Assembly: GCA_037447655.1 (NCBI GenBank)
Contig: JBBHKE010000092.1
Location: forward strand, 1 to 62,000
From: Zygnema cylindricum
Taxonomy: Eukaryota; Streptophyta; Zygnematophyceae; Zygnematales; Zygnemataceae
DNA: 62,000 nucleotides
Reading direction: 5' to 3'
Positions 21,716 through 33,000 of the stretch are shown here, one piece after another. Made by a program: the position numbers and the translations under genes. The first letter of the stretch is position 1. Every line of letters begins with the position of its first letter. Under the pieces are notes generated by a model. It searched no databases. It saw nothing but the letters and a program-made list of their open reading frames with translations, and was not told the origin of the DNA.

Positions 21716-22195
21716 GTATCTTTCTCACGAACAGCGAAAAGAAATACTTTGCGATGGCACAAGCAACGGAAGGCGTGGAGGAGGACGAATGGATAATAGA
21801 CTCCGGTGCATCTGCACACATGTGCCGCAATCGCCATCTGTTTAAGATTATTTAATCTATTTCACCCATAAAAATTTATTTTAGTGATAATACCTTTGTT
21901 GAGTCGAAAGCAAAGAGGAGGGTGTCATTTATGTTGAACGTAAAGGGAAAACCTGTGAAAAGGGTCTCGGAAGATGTGTTGCATGTCTCAGCTTTTAAAA
22001 GAAACTTTTTCTCTACGTCAGTGGTAGATAAGAAAGGTTTTAAAACTATATATGAGAATGGAAAAAAAAACAGTAAGTAAGAATGGGAAAAAAAGTGTAG
22101 AGGGATTTGCAGGAGGAAACAATTTGTATCGGTTGAGTCTTGCAAATGATAATGGCAATGATATTATGTACTCAAGTGTAATCAGTGATTGTGAT
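21716..22195 (+). pseudogene. pol: Element B protease region
   Basis: WIIDSGASAHMCRNRHLF near 21790 is the aspartic protease active site (DSGA) in copia context. A stop follows near 21853, but homology continues (KIYFSDNTFVESKAKRRVSF..., FFSTSVVDKKGF). A second disruption lies near 22075. The protease would cleave Gag-Pol; this copy cannot make it. Confidence 0.78.
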
Positions 22196-22790
22196 TTATT
22201 GCATAAACGTTTAGGATATGTGAATTATGATAGATTAGAAAAGATGGTAAATCAAAAAATGGTGGAAGGTGTAAAAATTAGTTAAAAACCAGCATCAAAT
22301 GTATGTGATGGTTGTGTTATGGGAAAAATTCATAAGTTGCCTTTCCCTTCGCAAATTGATCATACAAGTAGCAGGGTGCTAGAACAATTTTATTCACATG
22401 TATGGGGGCCATCTAGGTATCCATCTGTGGGAGGTGCTAAGTTTATGCTTACTTTTAGTGATGACTATAGTAGATTTACTACAGTTTATTATTTGAAGAG
22501 TAAGGATGAAGTTTTTTCAAAATTTAAAGAGTATAAGGCTTGGGTTGAGAATCTACATGAGAGAAAGGTAGCTGGGATTCAGATCTGATAATGGAGGGGA
22601 ATACATTTCTAATGAGTTTGCAGAATTCCTAAAATTGCATGGAATCTCACGTCAGCTAACCGTTTCCTATTCTCTGGAACAAAATGGTGTTTTGGAAAGG
22701 ATGAATAAGACCATATCAGAGTGTGCTAGGACAATGATGGCTGATATGGACATAGATTTCAAATTTTGGGAGAGGCTATGCATTGTGCAG
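22196..22790 (+). pseudogene. pol: Element B integrase
   Basis: HHCC zinc region: HKRLGYVNYDRL, then CDGCVMGKIHKLPFP. The core reads YSHVWGPSRYP, with His where the first catalytic Asp is expected, then SDNGGEY near 22590 and an ERMNKT-like segment with the Glu near 22700. A stop at about 22283 and frameshifts near 22570 and 22760 break the frame. Confidence 0.8.
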
Positions 22791-23515
22791 CTTATGTGAG
22801 AAACACGCTAAAAACAAGGGCACTAAAAGATAAAACTCCCTACGAAATGTGGACAGGACACAAACCAGATGTAAATCACTTCAAAGTTTTTGGAAGTAAG
22901 GTATTTTTGCTAGATAATGATCCACAAAAATATAAATTAGAGCCAAAAGGCATACCAGGGATATTTTTAGGGTATGCTGCTCATGCCAAGGGTTATAAAA
23001 TATATAACATTAAGAGAAATAGAGTTGTGGTAGCCAGAAACATCATAGTGAAGGATGAGGGAAAATGAGTAGATGTATTTAGTTAGCGTAGCAATGAAAA
23101 GAAAAGTCGAAGTGTTGATTATATCTTTTTAGAGGAAAATCCCATATTTTTCAAGAAAAATATAGAAAATGCATTTACATTAGCTCAAAGTGACTTGCAA
23201 TCATCTTCTCCAACAAAAACAGGAAGTGTTATGCCCAAAAGAGTTGCATACTGTCCTCTACCTCAAGCTGAAACTGAATCACAAGAAGAATCACATGTAT
23301 CAAGGAGGAGGACCCAACCATCTATTCCAGCAACAAAATTTCCAGGTAGAGTTAGGCGAAGTGCACGACTCATAGGAGAAAGTGTAGCCTTTGCTCACTC
23401 AGCATACACAGAAAAGCCTCTAACGGTAACGGAAGCTTTTTCGAGTAATGAAAGGGAACAGTGGGTGGAAGCAGTCAATGAAGAAATGGAGTCCATCATG
23501 GAGGCCCAAACATAA
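22766..23515 (+). pseudogene. pol: Element B integrase C-terminus and linker
   Basis: GEAMHCAAYVRN, TPYEMWTGHKP and FKVFGSKVFLLD are the copia integrase C-terminal motifs, followed by PGIFLGYAAHAKGYKIYN (the GKGY-type segment). A stop at about 23066 and a frameshift precede the linker to RT, which resumes at 23195-23515 (PSIPATKFPGRVRRSARL). Confidence 0.8.
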
Positions 23516-23518
23516 GAT

Positions 23519-24360
23519 TTGGTGGAACTTTCTCCTGGAAGAAAGAGTATTGGAAGCAAATGGGTGTTTAAATTAAAATTGAACCCTGATAATACCATAG
23601 AAAGGTATAAGGCTTGCTTGGTTGCTAAGGGATATAATCAAAAAGAGGGGATAGATTATGAAGAAAAATTTTCACCGGTTGTAAGGTTTCCATCTGTCCG
23701 CATCTTACTTACATTAGCTACCATAAAGGATTTTGACATCCACCAAATGGATGTCAAAACTGCATTTTTGCATGGTGATTTATTTGAGGTCATTTATATG
23801 AAGCAGCCACAAGGTTATGAGGAAGCAGGAAAATAAAATCTTGTGTGCAAACTTTTAAAATCTTTGTATGGCCTAAAACATGCCCATAGGCAATAGAACC
23901 GAAAGATAGATGAGTTCTTCACAAGATTAGGATTTACTAGAATTAGTTCAGATCATTCACTATATGTGATGTGTGGTGATAATCCTGATGACGTGATATT
24001 CATTGCTGTGTATGTTGATGATTTGCCGCTAATTGGTAGGAACAAAGAAGGAATTGCTAGAGTAAAACACGCTCTTAATTCAAAATTTGAAATGAAGGAT
24101 TTGGGTGAGGCTAAATACATTCTTGGAATACAGGTTGAAAGAGATAGAGAAAAATAAATCATTAGGCTAACTCAAAACGAAGGGATAGGAAACATGTTGG
24201 AAAAATTTGGTTTGGTTGATGCCAAAGGTTGTGCAACTCCTATGGAGTATAAGCAAAAACTTGAAGGAATGGAGCATGAGTTTGGAGTCATAATAGATAA
24301 GAAACTCGGTGTAGAAGAGCAAAAATCTAGTCCCAAGTACCCCACAGACAAGTAGTAGGA
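23519..24360 (+). pseudogene. pol: Element B reverse transcriptase
   Basis: GSKWVFKLKLNPDNTIERYKA at the N-terminus, HQMDVKTAFLHGD with the first palm Asp, then a stop near 23834, SLYGLKHAHRQ, and the YVDDLPLIGR variant of YVDD near 24012. A stop near 24156 follows VERDREK. The RT domain is recognisable throughout but carries at least three disabling lesions. Confidence 0.85.
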
Positions 24361-24993
24361 AGTCTGATTTACTTTATGAATTGTACTAGGCCCGATATAG
24401 CTGCAGCTGTTGGTGTGTTTAGCAAAAGTCTGCAAAATCCACGACAGAGAGACTGGGAAGCAGCAAAAAGGGTCTTAAGTTATCTTGTTAGGACTAGAAA
24501 TCTTTGGCTTACTTTGGGAGGAGACAATGTTGGCATTACTACTTCGAGTAATGCTAGCTATGGTGATGTGCCTAGCAGGAAGTGTACAACTGGGTATGTC
24601 ATTCAGATTGGAAGTGGAACTTGTAGTTGGAGTAGTAAACTTCAAAATGTCACGGTACAATCGACTATGGAAGCCGAATACATGGCTGCGAGTGCAGCCT
24701 TGAAAGAGCTGCTATGGATTAAGGCATTTCTTTTAGAATTGGGTTTTACACAACACGAGACACAAATAATGTGGTGCGACAATCAAGCAACCTCTGTGGC
24801 TAAAAACCCAAGTCACCATTTTAAGAGTAAACGTATGGACATTCGGCTACATTTGGTACGAGAGAAAGTATTTGCAAAAGTGGTTAAACTTTGTTATTTG
24901 CCTGATGAGAAAATGGTTGCGGACATGTTGACAAAAGCCCCTCCCTCTCCTAAGTTGGAGTACTACAGAAAAGCATGTGGTCTAAGTGAGTAA
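24361..24993 (+). pseudogene. pol: Element B RNase H
   Basis: The open segment from MNCTRPDIAAAVGVF (24376) to the stop at 24993, 205 codons. RNase H landmarks: SNASYGDV, where the first catalytic Asp is Asn; STMEAEYMAAS with the Glu; WCDNQATS with an Asp; and MDIRLHLVREK. The end is normal, just before the polypurine tract. RNase H alone could be read but would lack one metal ligand. Confidence 0.85.
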
Positions 24994-24998
24994 GTCTT

Positions 24999-25035
24999 CT
25001 AAAGCTTAAGGGGAGTATTGAAAAGTAAGCTTTAG
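24999..25035 (+). promoter_or_regulatory. PPT and bracketing stem-loop, element B
   Basis: CTAAAGCTTA (24999-25008) and TAAGCTTTAG (25026-25035) form a perfect 10-bp inverted repeat around AGGGGAG and the LTR start TATTGAAAAG. The stem sequence differs from that of K, 0 and C, but the geometry is the same. Confidence 0.75.
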
Positions 25036-25703
25036 TAAGTCTTAGAAATTTGAGTCTAGGACTTAGAATATTTTTGGAATACTAACTGTTCAACATTGAC
25101 CAAATTTAGTGTGGAATTTTTGTAGTATCTACACGAATAGTTATCTATAAGTAAATTAATGTGTAGGGCTGCTAATGAATGTGGACGTGATAAGAATCAC
25201 CCGGATTTTTAGGGTACAGATATTGTTAGTGGACAATTCTGGTCTAAATACTTAGATTTTTGTCAGTAGGTTGTCTGGTGAACCCTGTACATACGTTTTA
25301 GATGTTTTCTAGATCTTTTGAGTATTAAGTTCAATTAGGATTGATGAATTCGATACAAAACGTACATTCTACACAGAGTTTAAGGAAATGAGAGCACTAA
25401 GGGCAGTTTAAGGTGTTTTATGCTCCATTGCCTTTGATTTACTTCTAGTACATGTTTGTTTGGTTAAAAGACCTCTTTCATTTGTAGTTACATACCTTAC
25501 AGTATTGATCTAGTCTGATAGGTATTCCTCTTTGGGTTTGCTTTCGCTAACATGTCTGATAATGGTCCAGCTCCTGCTGCAAGTGCTCCTATAAGCCCTA
25601 GTGCTCCACCTGCTCCTCCAGGGACGAATATCCTAGCTGGTGCAAGTGTGACTCCTAGTGGGAGTGGATCACAACCGAGTCTAAATGCCTATGACCTACA
25701 ACA
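25016..25703 (+). repeat. Element B 3' LTR
   Basis: 688 bp, same length as the 5' LTR. It carries a second copy of the Gag leader start (ATG at 25552), which runs in frame for ~50 codons and, after the LTR, fortuitously into A gag. It is followed by the TSD AGCAG. Confidence 0.92.
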
Positions 25704-25708
25704 AGCAG

Positions 25709-26460
25709 CACCACCAGCAACGGCGACAAGGGTTCAGATCGAAAGATCAGACTATGAAAATTTGAACTATAAAGACAAGGTTGCTAAGCTCTTAATTTTT
25801 AAAAGTGTAGCAAAGGGCATTGCCATTTCCCTTATGCATGTCAAATCTTCATCTCAGATTTGGATATCCCTAGTTAACAAATATAAGAGTGGATCATTGT
25901 AGCAGCAACAGTTGGCAGAAAGCAAGATTACAGCTTATACTTATAAGAGAGGAAGTATGAATAATTATTGTAATGATTTAGGAGCATTATTTGGAGAGCT
26001 AGAGAGTGCAGGTAACTCATGGTCTGAGAGACAAAGAGTGAACACATTAATGATGAAACTACCTAAAGAGTATGAAAATATCATTAATCGATTGTTGGAC
26101 ATACGAGATAGCAATGGAATTGGGATGACACAGTGGGAATGATTTTAGTGAAAGAAAGCACCATAGAGCTTAGGAGAGGGAGTCCAAGTGTTCAAGCATT
26201 GTCTGCAAGAGCTGATAGGCGGAAGCGTGATGAGGAGAGAGAGAAAGATCCCTATCGAAACTTTGGTGGAAGAGAACAAGGAGGTGGCAAATTTGATAGA
26301 CAGGGGAGAGGAACTTCTCAATGAGGATTATGTCACTTCTGCAAGAAACTGGGACACTATATGGCAGGTTGTGGCAAACTTGCAGATCTTCCACTAAAAG
26401 ATGGACAAGGTTCCTCAAAAGATGGAGGAAAGAAAAAGGCTTTCCTAACTCAAGTTCATG
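25709..26460 (+). pseudogene. gag: Element A gag, C-terminal part
   Basis: Continues the A gag frame after element B. Gag segments are AKLLIFKSVAKGIAISLM, QIWISLVNKYKSG, a stop at about 25902, QQQLAESKITAYTYKRGSMNNYCNDLGALFGELESAG and MMKLPKEYENIINRLLD, followed by a frameshift near 26135. The knuckle CHFCKKLGHYMAGC (CX2CX4HX4C) lies near 26327 behind another stop. Confidence 0.83.
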
Positions 26461-27660
26461 ATGAGCAAGAGAACGAAGAAAACCGATCACGAAGAGGAGC
26501 TTAAGGAGCTTCTTCTTATTCCGAAAAACAGTGAAAAGCATGTTGACATTCCGCGGAGACAAAAGTGTGCTTTCGGAGGTAAGAGGGATCCACCTGAAGG
26601 TGAGTGGATCATAAACTCAGGGGCCTCAATGCATATGTGCAAAGACAAAAGGTGGTTGACTAAATTGAGAAAGATCGCAATAGTTCAGATAGAGTACAGA
26701 GATGGTAGTGTAGAAACCACAAGTCTTGTTGGAACTGTTGACTTGAAGGTTCTAGTTGATGGAAAAGCCTCAATTGTAACACTCTCAGACGATCTTTACA
26801 TTCCACAGCTTAGTAAGAACTTGGTCTCAACAGTTGAGTTTGAAACACGAACTAGAAAAGGAATCTTCACAACAAGCTTTGATAATGAGGTTTATTTCAT
26901 AGCTGAGAAGGGCAGTCAGGGAATGTTCAGAATTGTTCTTTGCAATGAAAAGAGTGTTCTTTACTCGTGTGCAAGTGTGATGATGCTTTGGCACAAAAGG
27001 TTGGGGCATGTGCATCTAGATAGATTAAAGACAATGAAGAAAAAATGAATAGTGGAGGGTATTTCTTTTGAGGATGATGAGACCTTTGATGATTGTAGTG
27101 GATGTGCTCAAGGGAAGATTAATAGACTTCCATTTCCAAAGTCAACCACATTTAGGAGAGAGAAAGTATTGGATCTAATTCACACTGATGTTTGGGGACC
27201 TGCTAGATATGCTTCACATGGGGGGAAGAGGTGGATATTTAACTATCACAGATGATTAGTCTAGATACACGAAGGTATACTTTCTCAGACATAAGTCAGA
27301 GGTATTGAGATGTTTCAAAGAGTATAAAGTATAGAGTGAAAAACTAAACGAAACCTCAATTAAAGAGATAAGAAGTGATAATGGGAAAGAATACACCTTA
27401 AGGGAATTTGAAGAATATCTTAAAGAAGAAGGAATTCATCATGAGAAAAATATTCCCTAAAATCCGGAACAAAATGGAGTAGCAGAAAAAGTGAATAGAA
27501 CTTTAGGAGATATGTCCAGAAGTATGTTAACTGATAAGAGGATAGGGTTGCAGTTTTAGGTAGAAGCTATGAACTATGTGAATTTCATCAAAAATAGAGT
27601 TCTAACTTCAGCAACAAAGAGGAAACTCCGTATGAGAGGTGGACAGGAAGAAAACTTGAT
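26461..27660 (+). pseudogene. pol: Element A protease and integrase
   Basis: Protease motif WIINSGASMHMCKDK near 26606 has Asn in place of the catalytic Asp. The integrase zinc region is WHKRLGHVHLDRL (near 26988) with CSGCAQGK. The first core Asp is present (HTDVWGPARY, near 27183), then RSDNGKEY near 27372 and EQNGVAEKVNRT near 27470. Lesions: a stop at 27048, a frameshift near 27225, and stops near 27460 and 27558. This integrase keeps all three triad residues, in contrast to K. Confidence 0.85.
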
Positions 27661-29803
27661 TTGTCTATTTTGAGAGTGTTCGGAAATCAAGCTTACACTT
27701 TGGATTTTGAAAAGACTAAATGGAAGTTAGAGGGGAGAGGGAAGCCAAGATATCTTGTAGGATATGATGAGAGCACAAAAGGATACCGAGTGTATGACTT
27801 GAAAAAGAGAGATATAATTTTGGTAAAACACATAGTGGTGATGAATGAAGTGAAGTCCATTGATCCATTCAAATATAATAAGGAAGTCAAAATCAGATTT
27901 GAAACGGATCAGTTTTATGACTTTGACTTTGAAAATGAAGAGAAAGAAGAGGGAGAAAAAGAAAAATCTGCAGATCTACCAAAGGAGAAGGAAGAAAGGA
28001 CAACATCCGAGGCAACGCCACAATACGAAGTGGAAACCAATGAGGAACTTGATGAGACTCCGGAATTGGAAGATACGGGAGCTGAAAATCTCTCTAAACG
28101 AAACCCAATGATGCCTTCTATACCAGCGTTTGATTTTGAACGGGGAAGAAGAAGTAGTAAAAGACTTCAAGAAAGACAAGTAAATAACCAACTCACAAAG
28201 ATGTCTCACCCAGATGAACCTCAGACATACTTAGAGGCCATAAACACTCGAGAAAGTAGCCAGTGGATCACAACTATAAATGAAGAAATGGCCTCTATCA
28301 TGGAAGCCAATACATGGGAGTTGGTAGATTGTCCACCGGACCGAAAACCGATCGGATGTAAGTGGGTTTTTAAACTTAAATTAAACTTGGATAATACCAT
28401 TGAGAGGTACAAAGCTAGGTTAGTTGCAAAATGATATACTTAGAAACATGGGATAGACTACGAAGAAACCTTTGCACTTGTAGTCAGATTTCCTTTTGTT
28501 AGAATCCTTTTAAGTATAGCCGCAGCGGAGGATATGGAAATACACCAGATGGATATTAAAACGACCTTTTTGCACGGAGAGTTGGAAGGTGAAATTTACA
28601 TTTGGCAACCGGAAGGATTCGTGGAAAGTGGGGAAGAAATAAAAGTTTGTAAATTGATAAAATCACTCTATGGGCTTAAGCAAGCCCCGCGACAATGGAA
28701 TATAAAGCTCGACGAATTTTTGACCCGTTTGGGGTATATAAGAATTAGTTTAGATCACTCCATATATTTATTTGACGATGAGGATGGAGTGATATTTATT
28801 GCTATTTATGTGGATGATTTGTTGGTCTTAAGCAAGTCTTTATATAAAATTAACAAACTAAAACGGGATCTTAGAAGCCGTTTTGACATGAAAGATCTCG
28901 GCGAAGTAAAGTACATTTTGGGAATTGAAATGGAGAGAGATAGAGGGAATAGGATTATAAGACTCACTCAGAAAGAAACAATTGGTAATATGCTAGAAAA
29001 ATTTCAAATGGAGAAAGCAAATGGATGTACTACTCCCATAGATTTGAAGAAAGTGTGTGAGGGGAGCGAAGAGGGAAGAATATTGATCATTAAAGATGAG
29101 ATAGATGAGATAGAAAGAAGATTTATGGAAAATATCCCTTATCGACAGATTGTAGGCAGTTTAATATATTTAATGAATTGTACCCGGCCAGATATAACTA
29201 CAGTCGTAGGAGTCCTCAGCAAGAGTCTAAATGAACCAAGAAAGAGAGAATGGGAGGCTCCCACAAGGGTGATGAGGTATCTGGTGGGGACAAGGGAATT
29301 GTGGTTGGATTTGGGAGGGGAGCACACTGATATCACAACCAAGAGTGATGCCAGTTATAGAGATGTGCCTTTAAGGCGGTGAACGACTAGATATGTGTTG
29401 CAAATTGGATCTAGTGCATGCTGTAGGAGTAGAAATCAACAGAAAGTAGTTGCTCAGTCCACTATGGAGGCTGAATACATGGCTTTCTGTGTTGCCACCA
29501 AACAATTAATGTGGGTGAAATCTCTTCTTGAAGAACTTGGGTTCATGAAGATAGGAACTCATAATGTTTTTTGTGATAATCAAGCTGCTATCTCTATTGC
29601 AGCTAATTCGAAACATCACTTCAAAGCTAAACATATGGATATTAGACTAAGCTTTATCAGAGAGAAGGTTGAAAATAAAATCATTAAATTGGTTCATTAA
29701 ACTGATAAAGAAATGATTGTAGACATGGTGACAAAACCAGTACCTTCCTTTAAGGTGATTTATCGCAGAGAAAATTGTGGATTAAAATTGAAAAGTGACT
29801 AAG
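27661..29803 (+). pseudogene. pol: Element A linker, RT and RNase H
   Basis: Starts in the integrase C-terminal region (LRVFGNQAYTLDFEK), then YLVGYDESTKGYRVYD, an acidic linker, and RT from WELVDCPPDRKPIGCKWVF. A stop at 28432 precedes HQMDIKTTFLHGE and YVDDLLVL (near 28808). RNase H: KSDASYRDV, a stop at 29380, STMEAEYMA, FCDNQAAISI and KHMDIRLS. A stop at 29698 precedes the last ~35 residues. Long open blocks between few lesions suggest moderate age. Confidence 0.87.
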
Positions 29804-29838
29804 AATTAACGGGAGTGTTGAAAAGAGGTAATTAATAG
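29799..29838 (+). promoter_or_regulatory. PPT and weaker bracketing stem, element A
   Basis: CTAAGAATTAAC (29799-29810) can pair with GGTAATTAATAG (29827-29838) except for an internal loop and one mismatch, around the polypurine tract ending CGGGAG and LTR start TGTTGAAAAG. It agrees with the stem-loops of B, C, K and 0 but is imperfect. Confidence 0.45.
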
Positions 29839-29960
29839 TTCACTTCTATATTTTAGTTAGAATGTAAAGAGAGAGAAAGAGAGGACCAAAGGCACGCCAT
29901 GGCTGCCACGTCATTTAGAAGGAGGCAGAATGAAATAGAAGGTATTTTACTATTAGTAGC

Positions 29961-30041
29961 AAAATACTGCCTCTGACCCAATTTGAACCGGGGTCTACGG
30001 ACTACTATCTAAACCTAAGCCTTATCCATTAAGACACTAGC
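29961..30041 (-). promoter_or_regulatory. tRNA-like Pol III module, antisense, in A 3' LTR
   Basis: Minus strand: A-box region (30039-30019) as in the 5' LTR with one change, B box GGTTCAAATT (29989-29980), T4 at 29964-29961. Confidence 0.6.
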
Positions 30042-30768
30042 GAAACGATATACGTATTATGTTTCATGTATATTCATCTATTTATTAAACACACTAATTT
30101 GCAGCAGACTAAGAAAACACGCATTAATCAATTCATGCATGGAAGCGAATCGAAGCCGCATAATTACAAATGATCGGACGGCCACAATTGCAGTCGCCAT
30201 CCGCAATAAACTTTCGGGGGCCTTTGGGGATATCGTCACGCGACGCCACGTGGCACCATACTATTAGATATCGGAGAAGATGGGAGGAGGAACCATGGCT
30301 TCCGTTTTGACAAGCGTCACTTTGAAAGCCATGTAGTACAATGGCTGTACAATAAGTACATCGCCTAGTGTACCTTCTAATACTATATAGTGTTTTTATT
30401 GGACTAGGTTTTAGTAGTAGGCAGTCGTAAGTAGGCAGACTACGACTTAGTGAAATTAAGGTACCTCTATATAAGAGAGCTTGTAACTATTAAGGTCATC
30501 TTTGATCAGCCATAACTTACTGCTCAAGGGAGAAAATTTAGTGATTCTTTTTGTGTAGAAATTAATGGTATGTTTAAAGTATTTTCTAGATCTAAATAGA
30601 AATATAGAAAGAAGCTGAGGCAGTCTACCTCTAACTTCTCTTTTCAACTCTCAAACTTGTCGCAATCACTGAGAAGTTGGAGAGGAAGCTAGAGCCATGG
30701 CTACCTAGGCTATCCAGAGGTTTACAGGAAATATATATATTAGTTTATTTACCGTTGGGTTATTTACT

Positions 30769-30853
30769 AAAAGAGTATGTTTTTACCTTAGGATTTGATC
30801 TTGGTACCTGCCGGACGCTAATATGCCGGTAGCCGGTAGCCTTAACCGTTAAG
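30769..30853 (-). promoter_or_regulatory. tRNA-like Pol III module, antisense, in S
   Basis: Minus strand: A-box-like CTTAACGGTTAAGGCTACC (30853-30835), B-box-like GATCAAATCC (30800-30791), T4 at 30772-30769. Confidence 0.5.
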
Positions 30854-31374
30854 TATAGACATAGTGTTACGTATTATAGGGTTTGATAATTAGTTAAACA
30901 TTAATACGTAGGATAGTTCATTCAACTAAAACAGTTTTATGGGAGACATAGATCCAATAATGTAAAAGTACAGATTAAGGTATGGATAAGAAACGAATAC
31001 CGCGCATTTATTTCTTTAGCGAAACAAATACGGAGTATGTATTTATTACGACTACGATTTAATGTGAATTTAATCCGACGACCGGAATTCACGCCGAGAT
31101 CGCGGAAGAGAATTTTGGCGGTTTGTGGTCATCGCCACATCGGATGACACGTGGCGAAATTACATTGGATCGTGGTATCTCCGGAGATTACTGCACCGAA
31201 TCTGAATATCACATGTGTCGACATTTAGGCCATGTCATACAATGTCTGTACAGAAAGTACAATGGCAGCTGTACTTTTGTGTACGTAAGTGTACTCTGAT
31301 TGGCTCCGTACATCAGTAGATAGAGTCTGTGAGAGAAATAGGACTTATAAAAATTAGGAGAGGGGATTCTCTCT

Positions 31375-31562
31375 GCTAGAGAGCTTCTGTACAAAAGGTC
31401 AACTTTGACCCTCCATAACTTACTGCTCAGGGGAGAAAATTTAGAGATTCTTTTTTCTATCGACTCAGGCTAGAGAGCTTCTGTACAAAAGGTCAACTTT
31501 GACCCTCCATAACTTACTGCTCAGGGGAGAAAATTTAGAGATTCTTTTTTCTATCGACTCAA
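31375..31562 (+). repeat. 94-bp tandem duplication in S
   Basis: GCTAGAGAGCTTCTGTAC starts at 31375 and again at 31469. The two 94-bp units are essentially identical and each covers the first hairpins of the R/U5 array. Not seen in the K or J LTRs. Confidence 0.9.
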
Positions 31563-31889
31563 GGGAGTCTTGCCTTCACAAGGGTGAAGTTAGTCAGAGT
31601 TTTTTTTCTTTCAGGGTGGCAGTTGTTCTTGCTGAAACACAAAGGGGTCAGGGTTATCCTAGAGGCTTCGTGGAAGCTGTCCACTCTGAGGACTTATGGA
31701 GGTCTCAGAGTTTCATTTTGCATTTGACTCAAGGGAGTCTTGCCCTCACGGGGGTGAGAGTGGTTAGAATATTTGTGTGCCTTGGCGGCGCTTATTTAGC
31801 GGGAAAGTAGAAGGGGAAAATATTATCCTAGAGGCTTTACATAGGCTGCTCATTCTCTAAGTCAATGGAGAGCACAGAATTGCACGTAC

Positions 31890-32654
31890 ATAAAGGTACA
31901 GGTGTTGGTGTACTTTTTGTACGGCCATTGTACAACATGGCTAAGAACTCGACACATGTCACTTTTGAATTCGTTTCTGTAATCCTCGGATATGCCGTAA
32001 TACAATGTGATTGTGCCACGTGGCAATTGATGTGACGTCGACCGTAATACGCTGAAAACCTTTTTTGCGATCTCGGCATGCTTCGTGGTTGTCCGATTAA
32101 GCCTGATTAGAATCGTGGCCGTCATAAATAATAGCGCAATATTTGTTTCATCTTTGAAACAAGATGAGCGATATCCATTTCGGATGTGTCATACTTTGTA
32201 CATAACGAACTGTATTTATGTCTAAATATCCCGTTAAATGAAATAGCTTACGTGTTAACATTTAAATAACAACCAAACCTTATATCATCTAACCTTGATC
32301 TTAGACTCATGTTGAATGAAATAGCCTACGTGTTAACATTTAAATAACTATTAAACCCTCTATCATACATCTGCGGTTTAGACTAGATGGCTAAGGCTAC
32401 CGGCTACCTTGACGGACAACAGGTACCAGGTTTAAATCTTGGGTCCGCCAAAATCTATTTTGGTAAAATCTACGAACCTAATGTCTTTCCCTGTCGTGAT
32501 ACCATAGGCAACCATGGCTCTATCTCCCTCTCCAACTTTTAGTGACTGCAACAAGTGTAAGAGCTAGAGAGAGGAGTTAGAGGCACAATGCCTCTGCTTC
32601 TTTTTTGCATTTTACAAAACCTAGAAAATACTAAAATAACCTTTAATTTTGACA
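31890..32654 (-). repeat. Element 0 3' LTR, inner part
   Basis: Continuation of 6836-7176 after element A. It contains the GTAC cluster at 31886-31940, CACGTG near 32017 and the minus-strand LTR start TGTCAAAATT at 32654. Confidence 0.87.
32385..32461 (+). promoter_or_regulatory. tRNA-like Pol III module, antisense, in element 0 LTR
   Basis: A-box-like AGATGGCTAAGGCTACC (32385-32401), B-box-like GGTTTAAATCT (32429-32439), T4 at 32458-32461. Confidence 0.5.
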
Positions 32655-32671
32655 CTCCCCTTATTTTCTAG
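32621..32671 (-). promoter_or_regulatory. PPT and bracketing stem-loop, element 0
   Basis: CTAGAAAATA (32621-32630) and TATTTTCTAG (32662-32671), perfect 10-bp inverted repeat; polypurine tract at 32655-32661. Confidence 0.75.
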
Positions 32672-33000
32672 TCACTCTTTATTTTAAGACCACACTTCTC
32701 GCGGGAGAAAATTAGTCTAGGGGAAGGCTCAGGTTTGGTCATCATACCTGCTACCATTTCACTATCTGGTTTATACTCCAAACTGATTATCTTGTTTTCT
32801 ACTTTCTCCCTAACAAAGCTAAGTCTAATGTATATGTGTTTGGCTTTAAAGTGATGTTTAGGATTGGCACAAATGGCAATGGCAGCTTTATTATCACAAA
32901 ACACTTTTTGGACACCACTCTTAAGATGACTAAGCTCACCAAGCAAAGACTTGACCCACATTAATTCTTTTACACTAGAGCAAGAGGCCATGTACTCAGC
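32668..33000 (-). pseudogene. pol: Element 0 RNase H C-terminal part
   Basis: An open frame of 107 codons from MASCSSVKELMWVKSLL to the pol stop near the polypurine tract, with FCDNKAAIAI (catalytic Asp) and KHIYIRLS, where the usual MDIR is changed. Upstream, one codon of the STMEAEY region is a stop (near 33002), separating it from the RT frame. Confidence 0.85.

Larger units (their letters stand above)
8388..25703 (+). mobile_element. Element B: Ty1/copia retrotransposon, interrupted by K
   Basis: Two LTRs of 688 bp each (8388-9075 and 25016-25703) with the 5-bp TSD AGCAG at 8383-8387 and 25704-25708. The internal length without K is about 4.1 kb. Both LTRs start TATTGAAAAG, so the usual TG is TA; they end CAACA. 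It encodes Gag, protease, integrase, RT and RNase H, all broken. It is inserted in gag of element A. Its LTR is unlike the others in the window except for F and the piece at 39665-40017. Confidence 0.92.
30554..31715 (+). mobile_element. Solo LTR S (K/J family, plus orientation)
   Basis: Starts TGTAGAAATTAATGG and ends GTCTCAGAGTTTCA. It is flanked by TTTTG at 30549-30553 and 31716-31720, a perfect TSD, so it is a genuine insertion reduced to one LTR by intra-element recombination. At 1162 bp it is longer than the K LTRs because of an internal 94-bp tandem duplication. Its 5' half is nearly identical to the LTR of element J. Confidence 0.93.
7177..31884 (+). mobile_element. Element A: Ty1/copia retrotransposon, interrupted by B and S
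   Basis: The two LTRs match in length once insertions are removed (903 bp at 7177-8079; 902 bp at 29816-31884 without S and its TSD). The flanking 5-bp TSD CGTAC is at 7172-7176 and 31885-31889. The internal region totals about 4.4 kb after removing element B. Gag, protease, integrase, RT and RNase H occur in copia order on the plus strand, all with stops or frameshifts. It lies in the 3' LTR of element 0. Confidence 0.92.
29816..31884 (+). repeat. Element A 3' LTR, interrupted by solo LTR S
   Basis: 29816-30553 and 31721-31884 match the 5' LTR. S (30554-31715) with its TTTTG duplication is the only insertion. It ends GAATTGCA, then the TSD CGTAC. Confidence 0.92.

Noticed and set aside
30540-30570. 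Junction of A with a second full element at 30554
   Set aside because: The inserted sequence returns to A after one LTR with a matching TTTTG duplication, so it is a solo LTR.
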